Below are positions 47,406 through 55,510 of a stretch of 64,000 nucleotides of DNA, one piece after another. A program made the position numbers and the translations under genes. The DNA lies in NCBI RefSeq assembly GCF_017163935.1, contig NZ_JABVZR010000001.1, forward strand, positions 3,348,001 through 3,412,000. Reading direction: 5' to 3'. Every line of letters begins with the position of its first letter. Position 1 is the first letter of the stretch. The notes below the pieces were generated by a model that had not been told where the DNA came from, did not search any database, and worked only from the letters and a program-made list of their open reading frames with translations. This stretch comes from Novosphingobium terrae. GTDB taxonomy: Bacteria; Pseudomonadota; Alphaproteobacteria; Sphingomonadales; Sphingomonadaceae.

Positions 47406-47533
47406 GGCGGATGGCTCCTTGCGTGGGTTTGCCTGACGGCAACCTCATCATGACATTCAAATGTCGTGAGCGGGAGCCATCCACCTCATCCCCTTTTAGG
47501 GGCCTGCCTTCCTTAGCCGCCGATCGTTCATGA

Positions 47534-47692
47534 TGCTTCCTCCAAGAGGCTCAAAAGATCGAGGCCAATCTCTCGCTGGTTCATTTGGTGCATGTAGATC
47601 AGGCTGGCTTCTTAGTGCAGGTCCTGCGAAATATCCGTCAGCGCAGTTATAGCGAAGCGCGCAACGCCCTCTCGGCCATTGCGCGCTCGTAA
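47534..47692 (+). pseudogene. C-terminal remnant of an unknown protein
   Basis: The frame is open for 52 codons without a start and ends at TAA 47690. It reads like real protein: IEANLSLVHLVHVDQAGF then LVQVLRNIRQRSYSEARNAL. Its upstream part is missing and the IS110-family element lies just before it, so the gene was probably cut there. I do not recognise the family. Confidence 0.5.
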
Positions 47693-48186
47693 ATAGTCAT
47701 TCAGCGACGTCTACCGCCGGAGCGGCAGGCGCCTTGCGGGTCGTCGTGCGCTTCTTTTTCGCAGGAGCTTTGACCTCGGGTGTTTCCAAGGCAGCAGCCT
47801 CTGTGTTCGCCTTCATCTTCGTGCCAGGCTTGCGGCCAAGACCGATGCTCTTGGCCAATTCTGCGCGCTTGGCAGCATAGGCGGGGGCCACCATCGGGTA
47901 ATCCGAAGGCAGATTCCAGCGCGCGCGGTACTCGGCGGGCGTCAAATTGTATGCGGTCGAAAGATGCCGCTTGAGCATCTTCATCTGCTTCCCGTCTTCC
48001 AGGCAGACGAGATATTCGGGCTTGATCGAAGCACGAATGGACACCGCCGGCACCAGCGCTTCCTCAACCTTCACCTCTTCGGTGCCAACCTTGTTCAGGG
48101 CGGTGTAAACCGACTGGATCAGTTCCGGCACAGTGAACCGCGCCGGGTTTGCCGGAGGCTCCAACTTCTGAGAAAGTGGAGCCGAT

Positions 48187-48513
48187 ATGAGCAAAACGAC
48201 GAACAAGTTTGCGCCTGAGGTCCGCGCCCGTGCGGTGCGCATGGTGCTGGATCACGAAAGTGACCATCCTTCTCGCTGGGCAGCCATCGTGTCGATCGCG
48301 GAGAAGATAGGCTGCGTTCCCCAGACCCTGTTCGAATGGGTCAAGAAGGCCGAGATCGACAGCGGCAAGCGGGCCGGTGTGCCAACCGAGATGGCAGATC
48401 GCCTGAAGGCGCTGGAGCGCGAGAACCGTGAATTGCGCCAGGCCAACGAGATCCTGCGCAAGGCGTCGGCGTATTTTGCCCAGGCGGAGCTCGACCGCCC
48501 GTTCAAACGATGA
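48187..48513 (+). CDS. IS3-family transposase OrfA
   Basis: This 108-residue protein has a helix-turn-helix of the transposase_8 type ([20 protein letters not shown] ... [22 protein letters not shown]) and a leucine-zipper-like coiled coil ([27 protein letters not shown]). It binds the ends of the element. Its end overlaps OrfB by four bases; IS3 elements make an OrfAB fusion by -1 frameshifting here. Confidence 0.92.
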   Translation: MSKTTNKFAPEVRARAVRMVLDHESDHPSRWAAIVSIAEKIGCVPQTLFEWVKKAEIDSGKRAGVPTEMADRLKALERENRELRQANEILRKASAYFAQAELDRPFKR

Positions 48514-49415
48514 CCGCTTTTATCGATGCGCATCGAGATGAGTATGGGGTCGAGCCGATCTGCAGGGTTCTGCCGATTGCCCCATCCTCCTATCGGGCCC
48601 GCGTGGCACAGCGAAGCAATCCAGAGTTGCTGTCGGACCGCGCTCGGGAGGATCAGCGCCTGAAGCCTGAGGTGATGCGCGTCTTCGCTGAGAACTTTGG
48701 GGTTTATGGCGTGCGAAAGGTCTGGCGGCAGATGAACCGCGAGGGTTTTGCTGTCGCCCGCTGTACCATCGCGCGTCTGATGCGAGACCTGGGCCTGCAA
48801 GGGGTCATCCGGGGCAAGCCCGTGCGCACGACGGTCAGCAACAAGGCCGCGCCATGCCCGCTCGATCACGTCAACCGACAGTTCCATGCCCCGGCGCCCA
48901 ACATGCTCTGGGTGTCTGACTTCACATATGTCGCGACATGGGCGGGGTTTGTCTACGTGGCCTTCGTGATCGACGTCTATGCTCGTTATATTGTGGGATG
49001 GCGGGTCAGTCGCACCGCTCATGCCGGCTTCGTGCTGGATGCGCTGGAACAGGCCATCCATGAGCGCCGCCCGGTGCATCGTGGCGGCCTCATTCACCAC
49101 AGCGACCGCGGATCGCAATATGTGTCTATTCGCTATTCCGAGCGCTTGGCGGAGGCGGGCATCGAGCCCTCTGTCGGCAGCGTGGGGGATAGCTATGACA
49201 ATGCTTTGGCCGAGACCATCAACGGCCTCTACAAGGCTGAGGTAATCCACCGGCGCGGGCCATGGCGGTCCTTCGAAGCCGTCGAATATGCCACGCTCGA
49301 ATGGGTGGACTGGTTCAACCACCGAAGACTGCTTGAACCGATCGGCAACATACCACCTGCCGAGGCCGAAGAACTCTATTACGCCATGCTGGACGACGTC
49401 TCCATGGCTGCCTAA
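48510..49415 (+). CDS. IS3-family transposase OrfB
   Basis: This 301-residue protein has an HTH_21-like N-terminal region ([23 protein letters not shown]) and an rve integrase core with the D-D-E triad: Asp in [11 protein letters not shown], Asp in [14 protein letters not shown], and Glu in [19 protein letters not shown]. It catalyses strand cutting and joining. The frame is complete. Confidence 0.93.
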   Translation: MTAFIDAHRDEYGVEPICRVLPIAPSSYRARVAQRSNPELLSDRAREDQRLKPEVMRVFAENFGVYGVRKVWRQMNREGFAVARCTIARLMRDLGLQGVIRGKPVRTTVSNKAAPCPLDHVNRQFHAPAPNMLWVSDFTYVATWAGFVYVAFVIDVYARYIVGWRVSRTAHAGFVLDALEQAIHERRPVHRGGLIHHSDRGSQYVSIRYSERLAEAGIEPSVGSVGDSYDNALAETINGLYKAEVIHRRGPWRSFEAVEYATLEWVDWFNHRRLLEPIGNIPPAEAEELYYAMLDDVSMAA

Positions 49416-49568
49416 CTTAAACCAAACAGCCTCCGGCAAACCCGGCGCGGTTCACAGCCTCGGCGGTGATCGGATTGTTCGAAAGATGGGCCGAGACAAT
49501 ATCGGCGGTCAGGGTGATGAGCATTTCGTTGTCCATGGCATTCTCTTTCGGAAATGGTTTTTGGTTTG

Positions 49569-49733
49569 ATGGCGCGACAGGAAGGAGTTATCTCGAAAGG
49601 CGTGACCTATCGGTTATCACCGCCCAAACAACAAGGTGAGCGGATCGATTTTCGGCATATTTTATTGGGTGCCAAGATGAATCATTTTATGCTGGAGACT
49701 GGAGAAATTCTCCTCGCTCTGGATCCGTTCTGA
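49569..49733 (+). CDS. Small unknown protein
   Basis: A 54-residue frame (MARQEGVISKGVTYRLSPPK ... FMLETGEILLALDPF) starts at ATG 49569, 32 bp from the divergent MucR start. Codon choice is not GC-biased like the core genes. There is no clear ribosome site. I list it because it reads like protein and fills the gap, but it may be spurious. Confidence 0.3.
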   Translation: MARQEGVISKGVTYRLSPPKQQGERIDFRHILLGAKMNHFMLETGEILLALDPF

Positions 49734-49785
49734 ATTCGGCAGGCTTTGGAGCCGCTCGGCAGTATAAGATGGACTTTTTTACAGG

Positions 49786-50316
49786 TTGCCTATCTCGAAC
49801 CGGGCCTCCATCGCTTTGGCTATGCAACCTGCTGAAGCCTATGCCGCTCTCGATGCGATCATTGTACGCCTTGATACAACACCCATTCTTTCCCCAAGCG
49901 ACGAGGCGGCTATGTCGGCTAAACGGCGCACATTCCTTACAGGGGTGACCTTACGCTCTATAGAACCTGGCGGCACCCTGGAAAAGGCATCCGGAGATCT
50001 GGATCTCTACAATCAGGAGCAATCTGACTTTAAGGCTGAAATGCAAAGCACCGACAGCAACCTTGCTGTTCAGGTATCACGTTTCAGCCACGGTCTAGAC
50101 CGATGGTTTGGCCAAGGCATCCACCATCCCCCTTATTTCCCGTGGCGGATTGCCATCATCCTTTCGAAAGAACGGCAAGTGGATCGAGAGCGAGACTTCC
50201 TCTCGAGCTATTGCGATCACTTCGGAGATCGGAAGGGCAGTCGCGATGAGATGATCGCTGCACGCGCCATAAAAAAGGGAGCTTTTGACCCGCTTAATAA
50301 ACGCAGAGTGACGTAG
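49786..50316 (+). CDS. Hypothetical protein
   Basis: This frame gives 176 residues from TTG 49786 or 164 from ATG 49822. It has no signal peptide, membrane helix or motif I recognise; the C-terminal part is Arg/Lys/Asp-rich (RIAIILSKERQVDRERDFLSS is cut here to its first half: IILSKERQVDRERDF). Codon use is mixed. It is placed among mobile remnants, and function is unknown. Confidence 0.4.
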   Translation: MPISNRASIALAMQPAEAYAALDAIIVRLDTTPILSPSDEAAMSAKRRTFLTGVTLRSIEPGGTLEKASGDLDLYNQEQSDFKAEMQSTDSNLAVQVSRFSHGLDRWFGQGIHHPPYFPWRIAIILSKERQVDRERDFLSSYCDHFGDRKGSRDEMIAARAIKKGAFDPLNKRRVT

Positions 50317-50519
50317 CTCTGTTTGGTAGGCGTCTGCTCTGCCGTGCATTCAGAATATCTGTTTCAGCTTAAGAGGATGCTATAGCTGCCATTGGCCGCA
50401 ACCAGATCGGGATGGCGGCTCTCGACCGAGCCAGGTCCATGTCCGGGGTCATTGTGACAGAAGGCGAGGCGCTGCCCGCTCTGTTGAAGCTGAGCCAGAT
50501 GGCCGCAAGCATCAAGTTT

Positions 50520-50702
50520 CTATCGGAGAAAATTGTTATAATGCCTTATTGCAGTCATTGGACTGCAGCCAGCTTCTGCTGCGTGGAGTGCTCCGCCACC
50601 GCGCAATGCGAATTTCTGCGTCAGGGCTCTTGCGCTCCCCATCGCACCAAACCCGGCATTTTTCCGCGCTTGGGCTGACGTCAGGCCTTTCTTTCCGGGC
50701 AT
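50520..50702 (-). CDS. Small basic hypothetical protein
   Basis: A 60-residue protein begins MPGKKGLTSAQARKNAGFGA and ends MTAIRHYNNFLR. GGGAG stands 8 bases before ATG 50702, which supports this start over a longer frame beginning at 50867. It is basic, with a Gly-rich middle (ALRGGGALHAAEAGC). I do not recognise it. Confidence 0.35.
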   Translation of the reverse strand: MPGKKGLTSAQARKNAGFGAMGSARALTQKFALRGGGALHAAEAGCSPMTAIRHYNNFLR

Positions 50703-50917
50703 AAAATTTTCTCCCAACATGACATGACGCTCGAAATATAATTCGGTTCCCGATGCAATCGATTCTATTTTTAAAAAATTGCGTTCGGTATCTTGTTCCG
50801 TGATCATCTCTCGGCCATTTGGATGAGCCGTAAGCAAATTCGATCCAGAATTTCTTCGACCAAGCAACGTCGATCGGCGCAGCCTGGGGCGATAAGCGGA
50901 ATAATTTTTTCTGATCG

Positions 50918-51220
50918 ATGGTGCATCGGCACCCTGATATTTTCGAGATGGATTTTATGGGAGCTTTGCGCTTCGACGGCCCGGTGTTGTTCATGAAGCT
51001 TGGAAATACCGCGCTTGACGTCGAGCATCCGACGTTGGGGGAAGCCATCTTCCATGTGATGTGTCAGCCCCCGGATGATCGGGGGTTGTTCGATATCGTG
51101 AACGAAGATGGGTTGATCAATTACACGCGGATGCGTGAAATCGCACAGTCCGATGGATATCTGATCTGGAGAGACGAGAACCAGGCGCAGAGACTGCAGG
51201 CAGGTCAATTCAGACCTTAG
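50918..51220 (+). CDS. Hypothetical protein
   Basis: This 100-residue protein may start at ATG 50918, 50948 or 50957. Its body reads ALRFDGPVLFMKLGNTALDV then HPTLGEAIFHVMCQPPDDRG and INYTRMREIAQSDGYLIWRD. It looks like a single small alpha/beta domain, somewhat like the small DUF982-type proteins of alphaproteobacteria, but I cannot confirm that. The 310 bp after it (51221-51530) hold no supported gene and should contain the cspA leader. Confidence 0.45.
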   Translation: MVHRHPDIFEMDFMGALRFDGPVLFMKLGNTALDVEHPTLGEAIFHVMCQPPDDRGLFDIVNEDGLINYTRMREIAQSDGYLIWRDENQAQRLQAGQFRP

Positions 51221-51530
51221 GGATCAGACTGCCTGAAGGCCCGAAGTCAAAGTGTTCCTCAGGTTCGCTACCGTGCTGTGGCTGGATAGGTCCGACAAAC
51301 ACGTTCTTACGGTGTTGCTGGCCTTTTCCGATAGGCAACTGGAAGCCTCGCTCGTAGCGCCCACGGCGGCTCGCCTTGACTCTTGGGCGGCTGAAACCCA
51401 TATTGGGCTTTGCTAACGTCGCCTGCGACGGAATTTGATGTCGATAAGCGGCTCTCCTTCCTTTCCCACGCTTCCAGCTCCGCCTGCACTGTTGCTGGCG
51501 GGTTCTCGTTTTCGTGCAAAGGAAACACAC

Positions 51531-51737
51531 ATGCCCATCGGCACCGTCAAATTCTTCAATGTCGACAAAGGCTACGGCTTTATCTCCCCCGAAAATGGCG
51601 GCGATGACAGTTTTGTCCATATCACTGCCGTCGAGCGTTCGGGAATGTCCACCCTGACCAAGGATCAGCGGCTGAGCTACGAGATCGAAACCGATCGTCG
51701 CGGCAAGCAGTCTGCTGTGAACCTCGCTTCGGCCTGA
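51531..51737 (+). CDS. Cold-shock domain protein
   Basis: This 68-residue protein is one cold-shock domain: GTVKFFNVDKGYGFISPENG contains RNP-1 (KGYGFI), and SFVHITAVERSG contains RNP-2 (FVHI). It binds single-stranded RNA and DNA and acts as an RNA chaperone. AAAGGAAA stands 6 bases before the ATG. It may be controlled through its 5' leader, as in other csp genes. Confidence 0.93.
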   Translation: MPIGTVKFFNVDKGYGFISPENGGDDSFVHITAVERSGMSTLTKDQRLSYEIETDRRGKQSAVNLASA

Positions 51738-51923
51738 AGTGGCATTGCCGGATCGCTCAGCGATTTTGACGATAAACCGGTCTGGCGGTTCCGGATCCCT
51801 TGGGACAGGATTTCGCACGGCATTTACGCCTGCGGGATCCGCCTTGGGGAGCCCGCCGCCATCCTTCCTTCTTCCACCAAATTGATTGCGCCATTTGCGC
51901 CTTGTTTTGAGTAAATTGCTTTA

Positions 51924-52058
51924 ATGATTACCCATTTGATGAATTCCCACCTGCCTCTGCATTCTCTCGTTTCGTCCCCGCGTCGCGCTTCATCGCCTCC
52001 GACCGGCATTCTCTCACCTGAAGAGCTACGGCGGTTGGTCGCCGATATGGTTGACTGA
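51924..52058 (+). CDS. Small unknown protein
   Basis: A 44-residue frame begins MITHLMNSHLPLHSL and ends LSPEELRRLVADMVD. The end resembles a short helical motif seen in small sphingomonad proteins. A TTTAA stretch lies upstream rather than a clear ribosome site, so the start is uncertain. Confidence 0.35.
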   Translation: MITHLMNSHLPLHSLVSSPRRASSPPTGILSPEELRRLVADMVD

Positions 52059-52139
52059 TCGGTCCCAGCAGCTCCTTCTGCGGTGAAAGGCTATGTGTCA
52101 GTCGGACTGTGAGGCCACTCTCAAGTCAAGGAACACAGT

Positions 52140-52433
52140 ATGGCCGGCTCGCACGACGAAGATACCTCTTCTGCCCCAAAGGCCCGTCGCAATTGGGCTC
52201 CCAAGCGGACCTCTCCTTTGTCAAAGGAATGTGCGGCACGGCAGGGAGAAATCGCCACTCTGGCCTTCAGGGTCCTGGGCGGGCGTGATCAAGCGATCGC
52301 CTTCCTCAACCAGCCGGATGAACAACTGGGTGGCCGCCCGCTCGATATCGCAATGGCGAATGAGGCGGGGTATGAGCGCGTTGCCGAAATGCTGAAGGAC
52401 CGCGCTGGGCAGCTTGCTCCGATCAAGAGCTAG
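52140..52433 (+). CDS. DUF2384 (MbcA/ParS/Xre) antitoxin-like protein, orphan
   Basis: This 97-residue protein has a basic N-terminal part and a C-terminal toxin-binding domain of the DUF2384 type: ALRVLGG-like (AFRVLGGRDQAIAFLNQP), DEQLGGRPLDIAMANEAGYE and RVAEML. Complete antitoxins of this kind also have an N-terminal Xre helix-turn-helix, which is absent here. No RES-domain toxin follows. It is either a stand-alone regulator or a leftover of a toxin-antitoxin pair. Confidence 0.7.
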   Translation: MAGSHDEDTSSAPKARRNWAPKRTSPLSKECAARQGEIATLAFRVLGGRDQAIAFLNQPDEQLGGRPLDIAMANEAGYERVAEMLKDRAGQLAPIKS

Positions 52434-52625
52434 ACCCTGGCGGGTCTTGGACTGGACATAGGGGTTATCCGCCTCGGCGCAGCACTGTTTCTCCGCTGCC
52501 CGACCTTACCCATGGTGCTTATCGGGCGCCGATGGTAGGGGCGGCGCAGCGATTATCGACTATCGGATCGTTTCCGGCGCAGTGTATGCGCCCTCATAAT
52601 CGCGAAAGGCGTCAGTACTCCCACT

Positions 52626-52958
52626 ATGGCAGGATATAGAGCGCCAGGATTTCAGGATCGGATTGCGGTTGCCGCCAAGGCCCGAGAAGATGCACTCGCA
52701 CGTTTGAAGTCGAAGCCAGCCCCGGATCCCGAAGCGCTGGCCCAGCTTGCTGAAAAGGCCAGGGAACGCGAAGCGGCTGCAGCGCAGCGGGCAGCGGAGC
52801 GCGCCGAAAGTCGCGAGAGGGCCAAAGCCGATAAACAAGCGAAGAAGCTTGCTGCCAGCGCGGAGCAATCAGTCGCGCCCGCATTGACGGAGGCCGAACG
52901 TAAAGCGGCGCGCGACGCGCGTTATGCTGCGCGAAAGGCACGCAAATCATCGCGCTAA
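52626..52958 (+). CDS. DUF6481-family protein
   Basis: This 110-residue protein is almost entirely Ala, Lys, Arg and Glu and should be a long helix. Its start MAGYRAPGFQDRIAVAAKAR fits DUF6481, a family common in sphingomonads and often near cold-shock genes, as here. The function is unknown; its charge suggests nucleic-acid binding. Confidence 0.75.
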   Translation: MAGYRAPGFQDRIAVAAKAREDALARLKSKPAPDPEALAQLAEKAREREAAAAQRAAERAESRERAKADKQAKKLAASAEQSVAPALTEAERKAARDARYAARKARKSSR

Positions 52959-53104
52959 ATCCGGCTGAGAGCCTCGCCGCGCCCCCGCTTTTCTCAATTC
53001 CTGGTTACGACCTGATCGCCACCGCCCAGGTTCCGGAGGGTGGTGAATTACGCCTGGTACAGCGCGGTAGCGAGTTTTCCATTCTGCTCGATTGCACGGA
53101 ATTG

Positions 53105-53755
53105 ATGAGCACCAGTGCCAGCGCGTCTGAAGAGGCGCTGGCAACGATGACCTGCGCCAGGCTGGCCGATGTGGATGCGCCCGATCTGCTGATAGGCGGC
53201 TATGGCATGGGTTATACCCTGCGGGCCGCTCTGGCTGCACTTGGTCCTGCGGCGAGTGTCACCGTGGCCGAACTGGTTCCCGACATCATTGCATGGGCCA
53301 AAGGCCCCATGCACGCGCTGACTGCGCGCGGCCTCTGTGATCCGCGCGTTCAACTGGTGCAAGACGATGTCGCAATGCTGATCGATGCGGCCCGCAACGG
53401 TTATGATGCGATCCTGCTCGATGTCGACAATGGGCCAGAGGGCCTGACGCGCTGCGTCAACGATCATCTCTACACCGCTGAAGGACTGCAGGCGGTGTGG
53501 TTGGCCCTGAAGCCCGGCGGTATCCTGGCGGTCTGGTCTGCCTTTCCTGATCCGACCTTTACCAGGAGGCTGGTGGACAAGGGTTTCGAGGTGACAGAAG
53601 CACCTGTGAGGGAGCTGTCTGGGGAGCGCGGGGCACACCATATTATCTGGTTCGCGCAGAAATTGCACGAAGGGTCCTGCGTAACGGACGCAGCGCCCGA
53701 GGATCCGGATGCGATTTGGCGCACCATGCCCCAGCGACACAAATGTCACTCGTGA
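53105..53755 (+). CDS. Spermidine-synthase-like methyltransferase-fold protein
   Basis: From ATG 53105 the protein has 216 residues. It has the Rossmann-type nucleotide-binding motif LLIGGYGMGYTLRAAL, the acidic VTVAELVPDIIAW, QLVQDDVAMLI and ILLDVDNGPEGL. This matches spermidine-synthase-like proteins. Similar-looking protein sequence continues in frame upstream (IPGYDLIATAQVPEGGELRL then LVQRGSEFSILLDCTELM) to about 52960 with no ATG, GTG or TTG except TTG 53102. The N-terminus is thus either lost or begins at an unusual codon. It follows DUF6481. Confidence 0.7.
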   Translation: MSTSASASEEALATMTCARLADVDAPDLLIGGYGMGYTLRAALAALGPAASVTVAELVPDIIAWAKGPMHALTARGLCDPRVQLVQDDVAMLIDAARNGYDAILLDVDNGPEGLTRCVNDHLYTAEGLQAVWLALKPGGILAVWSAFPDPTFTRRLVDKGFEVTEAPVRELSGERGAHHIIWFAQKLHEGSCVTDAAPEDPDAIWRTMPQRHKCHS

Positions 53756-53844
53756 AGCCAATCCCGGCATGCCGATGATGATTTGTCAGGCACAAAATGC
53801 TGCGGCGATGATTTCTACCCCATAGATCGAGGGAGACCGGTGAG

Positions 53845-55329
53845 TTGATTATTTCTACAGGCAACTCGGGTCTCGATCTCGTCCTTAGAGGTGGCGTGCC
53901 AGCCCATCGGGTCTATCTTCTGGAAGGGGCTCCTGGCTCTGGAAAGACCACCCTTGCCCTCGAGTTTCTTCGCAAAGGCGTGGCTTTGGGAGAGCGGGTT
54001 CTCTACATCACGCTCTCTGAAACTCGCGAAGAGCTGCGCGTGGTGGCGGCCTCCCACGGCTGGAACCTTGAGGGCATCGACATTTTTGAATTGTCCTCGG
54101 CTGACAGTGTTTTTGGCGAGGGGCGAGAGCAGTCAATTCTCCATCCCTGGGAGATGGAGCTGAGTGAAACGATCAAGCTGATCCGGGATGAGGTTGAACG
54201 TGTTCAACCCATTCGGGTCGTGTTTGACAGCCTCTCCGAGATGCGGCTTCTGGCGCAGGATCCGCTTCGCTATCGACGACAGGTGCTTGCGCTCAAACAG
54301 TTTTTCTCTGGACGGGAAAGCACGGTCATTCTTGTCGATGACATGACGGGCAACGCCAACTCCCGCGATGCTCATCTCCACAGCCTTTGCCACGGTGTCA
54401 TCACGCTCGAACGCCTGACGCTTGACTTCGGTGCAGCCCGGCGCCGGATGCAGGTGCAGAAATTGCGCGGCGTCGATTTTATCGCCGGCTTTCACGATCT
54501 GGTGATCCGGAAGGGCGGAGTAGACATCTTTCCGCGCCTCATTGCGGCCGACCATCATGGCGATTATTTCGAAGATGTGACCCCGAGCGGAATTGCCGAA
54601 CTTGACGGTCTTCTGGCTGGAGGCCCGTTGCGCGGTACCAGCCTTCTGTTGACCGGCCCTGCCGGATCTGGGAAGACGACCGTCGCTCTGCAGTACGTCC
54701 ATGCTGCCTGTGAGCGTGGTGAACCTTGCACCATATTTGAGTTTGATGAGCGGGTGGCAACGCTGTTTGCCAGGGCCAAGGCGTTCAATCTCGATATCTC
54801 CGCGCATGTTGAGCAAGGCAGGTTGAACATCCAGCAGAATGACCCTGCGGAAATCTCACCTGGAGAATTTGCTGCGCGCGTGCGCCGCGAGGTTGAGCAG
54901 CGTGGCGCGCGAATGATCGTCATTGACAGCCTCAACGGCTATCTGGCGGCCATGCCGCAGGAACAACACCTTCTGCTCCAGATGCATGAGTTGCTGTCCT
55001 ATCTGAATCAGCAGGGGGTGGTGACCTTGCTGATCAACCCTCAGAATGGGCTGGTCGGGACGATGTCCAGCAGCCTTAACATCTCATATGTCGCCGATGC
55101 GGTCATCCTTCTGCGCTTCTTCGAGGCCCAGGGGCGCATCCGCAAGGCGATCTCCATCATCAAAAATCGCGGTGGCAGCCATGAGGATGCGATCCGTGAG
55201 TTCCGGATTGACGCCGATGGCATTCGGGTTGGGGAACCCCTCACGGCTTTCAAGGGCGTCCTGACCGGAACGCCGGAGTATATGGGCGCGACCAAACCGC
55301 TCATGGAAGACCGGGCACTCAGCCAATAG
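53845..55329 (+). CDS. Two-domain KaiC-like ATPase
   Basis: This 494-residue protein has two RecA-type KaiC domains. CI has Walker A GAPGSGKT (28-35) and Walker B VVFDSLSE; CII has Walker A GPAGSGKT (271-278) and MIVIDSLNGY. At the site of the cyanobacterial Ser431-Thr432 phosphorylation pair the protein reads ISYVAD, so Ser414 is kept but the Thr is Tyr415. There are no kaiA or kaiB genes near. Such proteins occur widely outside cyanobacteria, often with sensor kinases. The TTG start has GGGAGA about 12 bases upstream. Confidence 0.9.
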   Translation: MIISTGNSGLDLVLRGGVPAHRVYLLEGAPGSGKTTLALEFLRKGVALGERVLYITLSETREELRVVAASHGWNLEGIDIFELSSADSVFGEGREQSILHPWEMELSETIKLIRDEVERVQPIRVVFDSLSEMRLLAQDPLRYRRQVLALKQFFSGRESTVILVDDMTGNANSRDAHLHSLCHGVITLERLTLDFGAARRRMQVQKLRGVDFIAGFHDLVIRKGGVDIFPRLIAADHHGDYFEDVTPSGIAELDGLLAGGPLRGTSLLLTGPAGSGKTTVALQYVHAACERGEPCTIFEFDERVATLFARAKAFNLDISAHVEQGRLNIQQNDPAEISPGEFAARVRREVEQRGARMIVIDSLNGYLAAMPQEQHLLLQMHELLSYLNQQGVVTLLINPQNGLVGTMSSSLNISYVADAVILLRFFEAQGRIRKAISIIKNRGGSHEDAIREFRIDADGIRVGEPLTAFKGVLTGTPEYMGATKPLMEDRALSQ

Positions 55330-55463
55330 AGCGGCGAGCGCTCAATTTCGTCTCCTGTGTGCGGCCTGAGGAGTTGCGGGAGGGATCAGCCAGCGAGATG
55401 AATGGAAGGCTGCTTTAGGAGCGTTGGCAAGAGGCGCTGAGTGACCGCTTTGTCAGCGGGTCG

Positions 55464-55488
55464 GGGCGTGCCGTTTTAGGGCACGCCA
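55464..55488. terminator. Hairpin between convergent genes
   Basis: An 8-bp stem GGCGTGCC / GGCACGCC with a short T-rich loop stands between the ends of the KaiC-like gene and the TonB receptor gene. It may end transcription on either strand. Confidence 0.5.
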
Positions 55489-55510
55489 GGAATATGCCCT
55501 ACTCGGTTCG

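Larger units (their letters stand above)
46107..47484 (-). mobile_element. IS110-family insertion sequence, IS1111-like
   Basis: The element is bounded by a perfect 15-bp inverted repeat (GTGGATGGCTCCCGC at 46107-46121 and its complement at 47470-47484). It holds one transposase gene (46368-47405). Inverted repeats that lie slightly inside the ends, and a long non-coding part on the 3' side of the transposase, are features of the IS1111 group within IS110. The true ends are probably a few bases outside the repeats; IS110 elements make no clear target duplication, so I cannot fix them. Confidence 0.8.
48134..49454 (+). mobile_element. IS3-family insertion sequence, intact
   Basis: The element is 1321 bp long. 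Its ends are a perfect 27-bp inverted repeat starting TGAACCGCGCCGGG (48134-48160 and 49428-49454); TGA at the tips is typical of IS3 elements. The flanks carry the 3-bp direct repeat CAG (48131-48133 and 49455-49457). It encodes OrfA and OrfB in the usual overlapping arrangement. It interrupts a MucR gene. The perfect ends and clean duplication mean a recent insertion. Confidence 0.95.
47697..49536 (-). pseudogene. MucR/Ros-family regulator split by an IS3-family element
   Basis: Two pieces rejoin perfectly when the IS (48134-49454) and one copy of its 3-bp target duplication are removed. The start piece (49536 to 49455) encodes MDNEMLITLTADIVSAHLSN then NPITAEAV; the rest (48133 to 47697) continues PELIQSVYTALNKVG and the MucR core with LVCLEDGKQMKMLKRHL and LTPAEYRARWNLPSDYPMVAPAYAA. 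The whole would be about 173 residues. MucR proteins regulate surface polysaccharide, motility and cell-cycle genes. An ATG inside the IS (48242) could still produce a chimeric protein with the DNA-binding core. Confidence 0.9.

Noticed and set aside
51210..51818. Long minus-strand frame antisense to the cold-shock gene
   Set aside because: The plus-strand frame is a clear cold-shock domain with a ribosome site. The antisense frame has no recognisable domain and comes from third-position bias.
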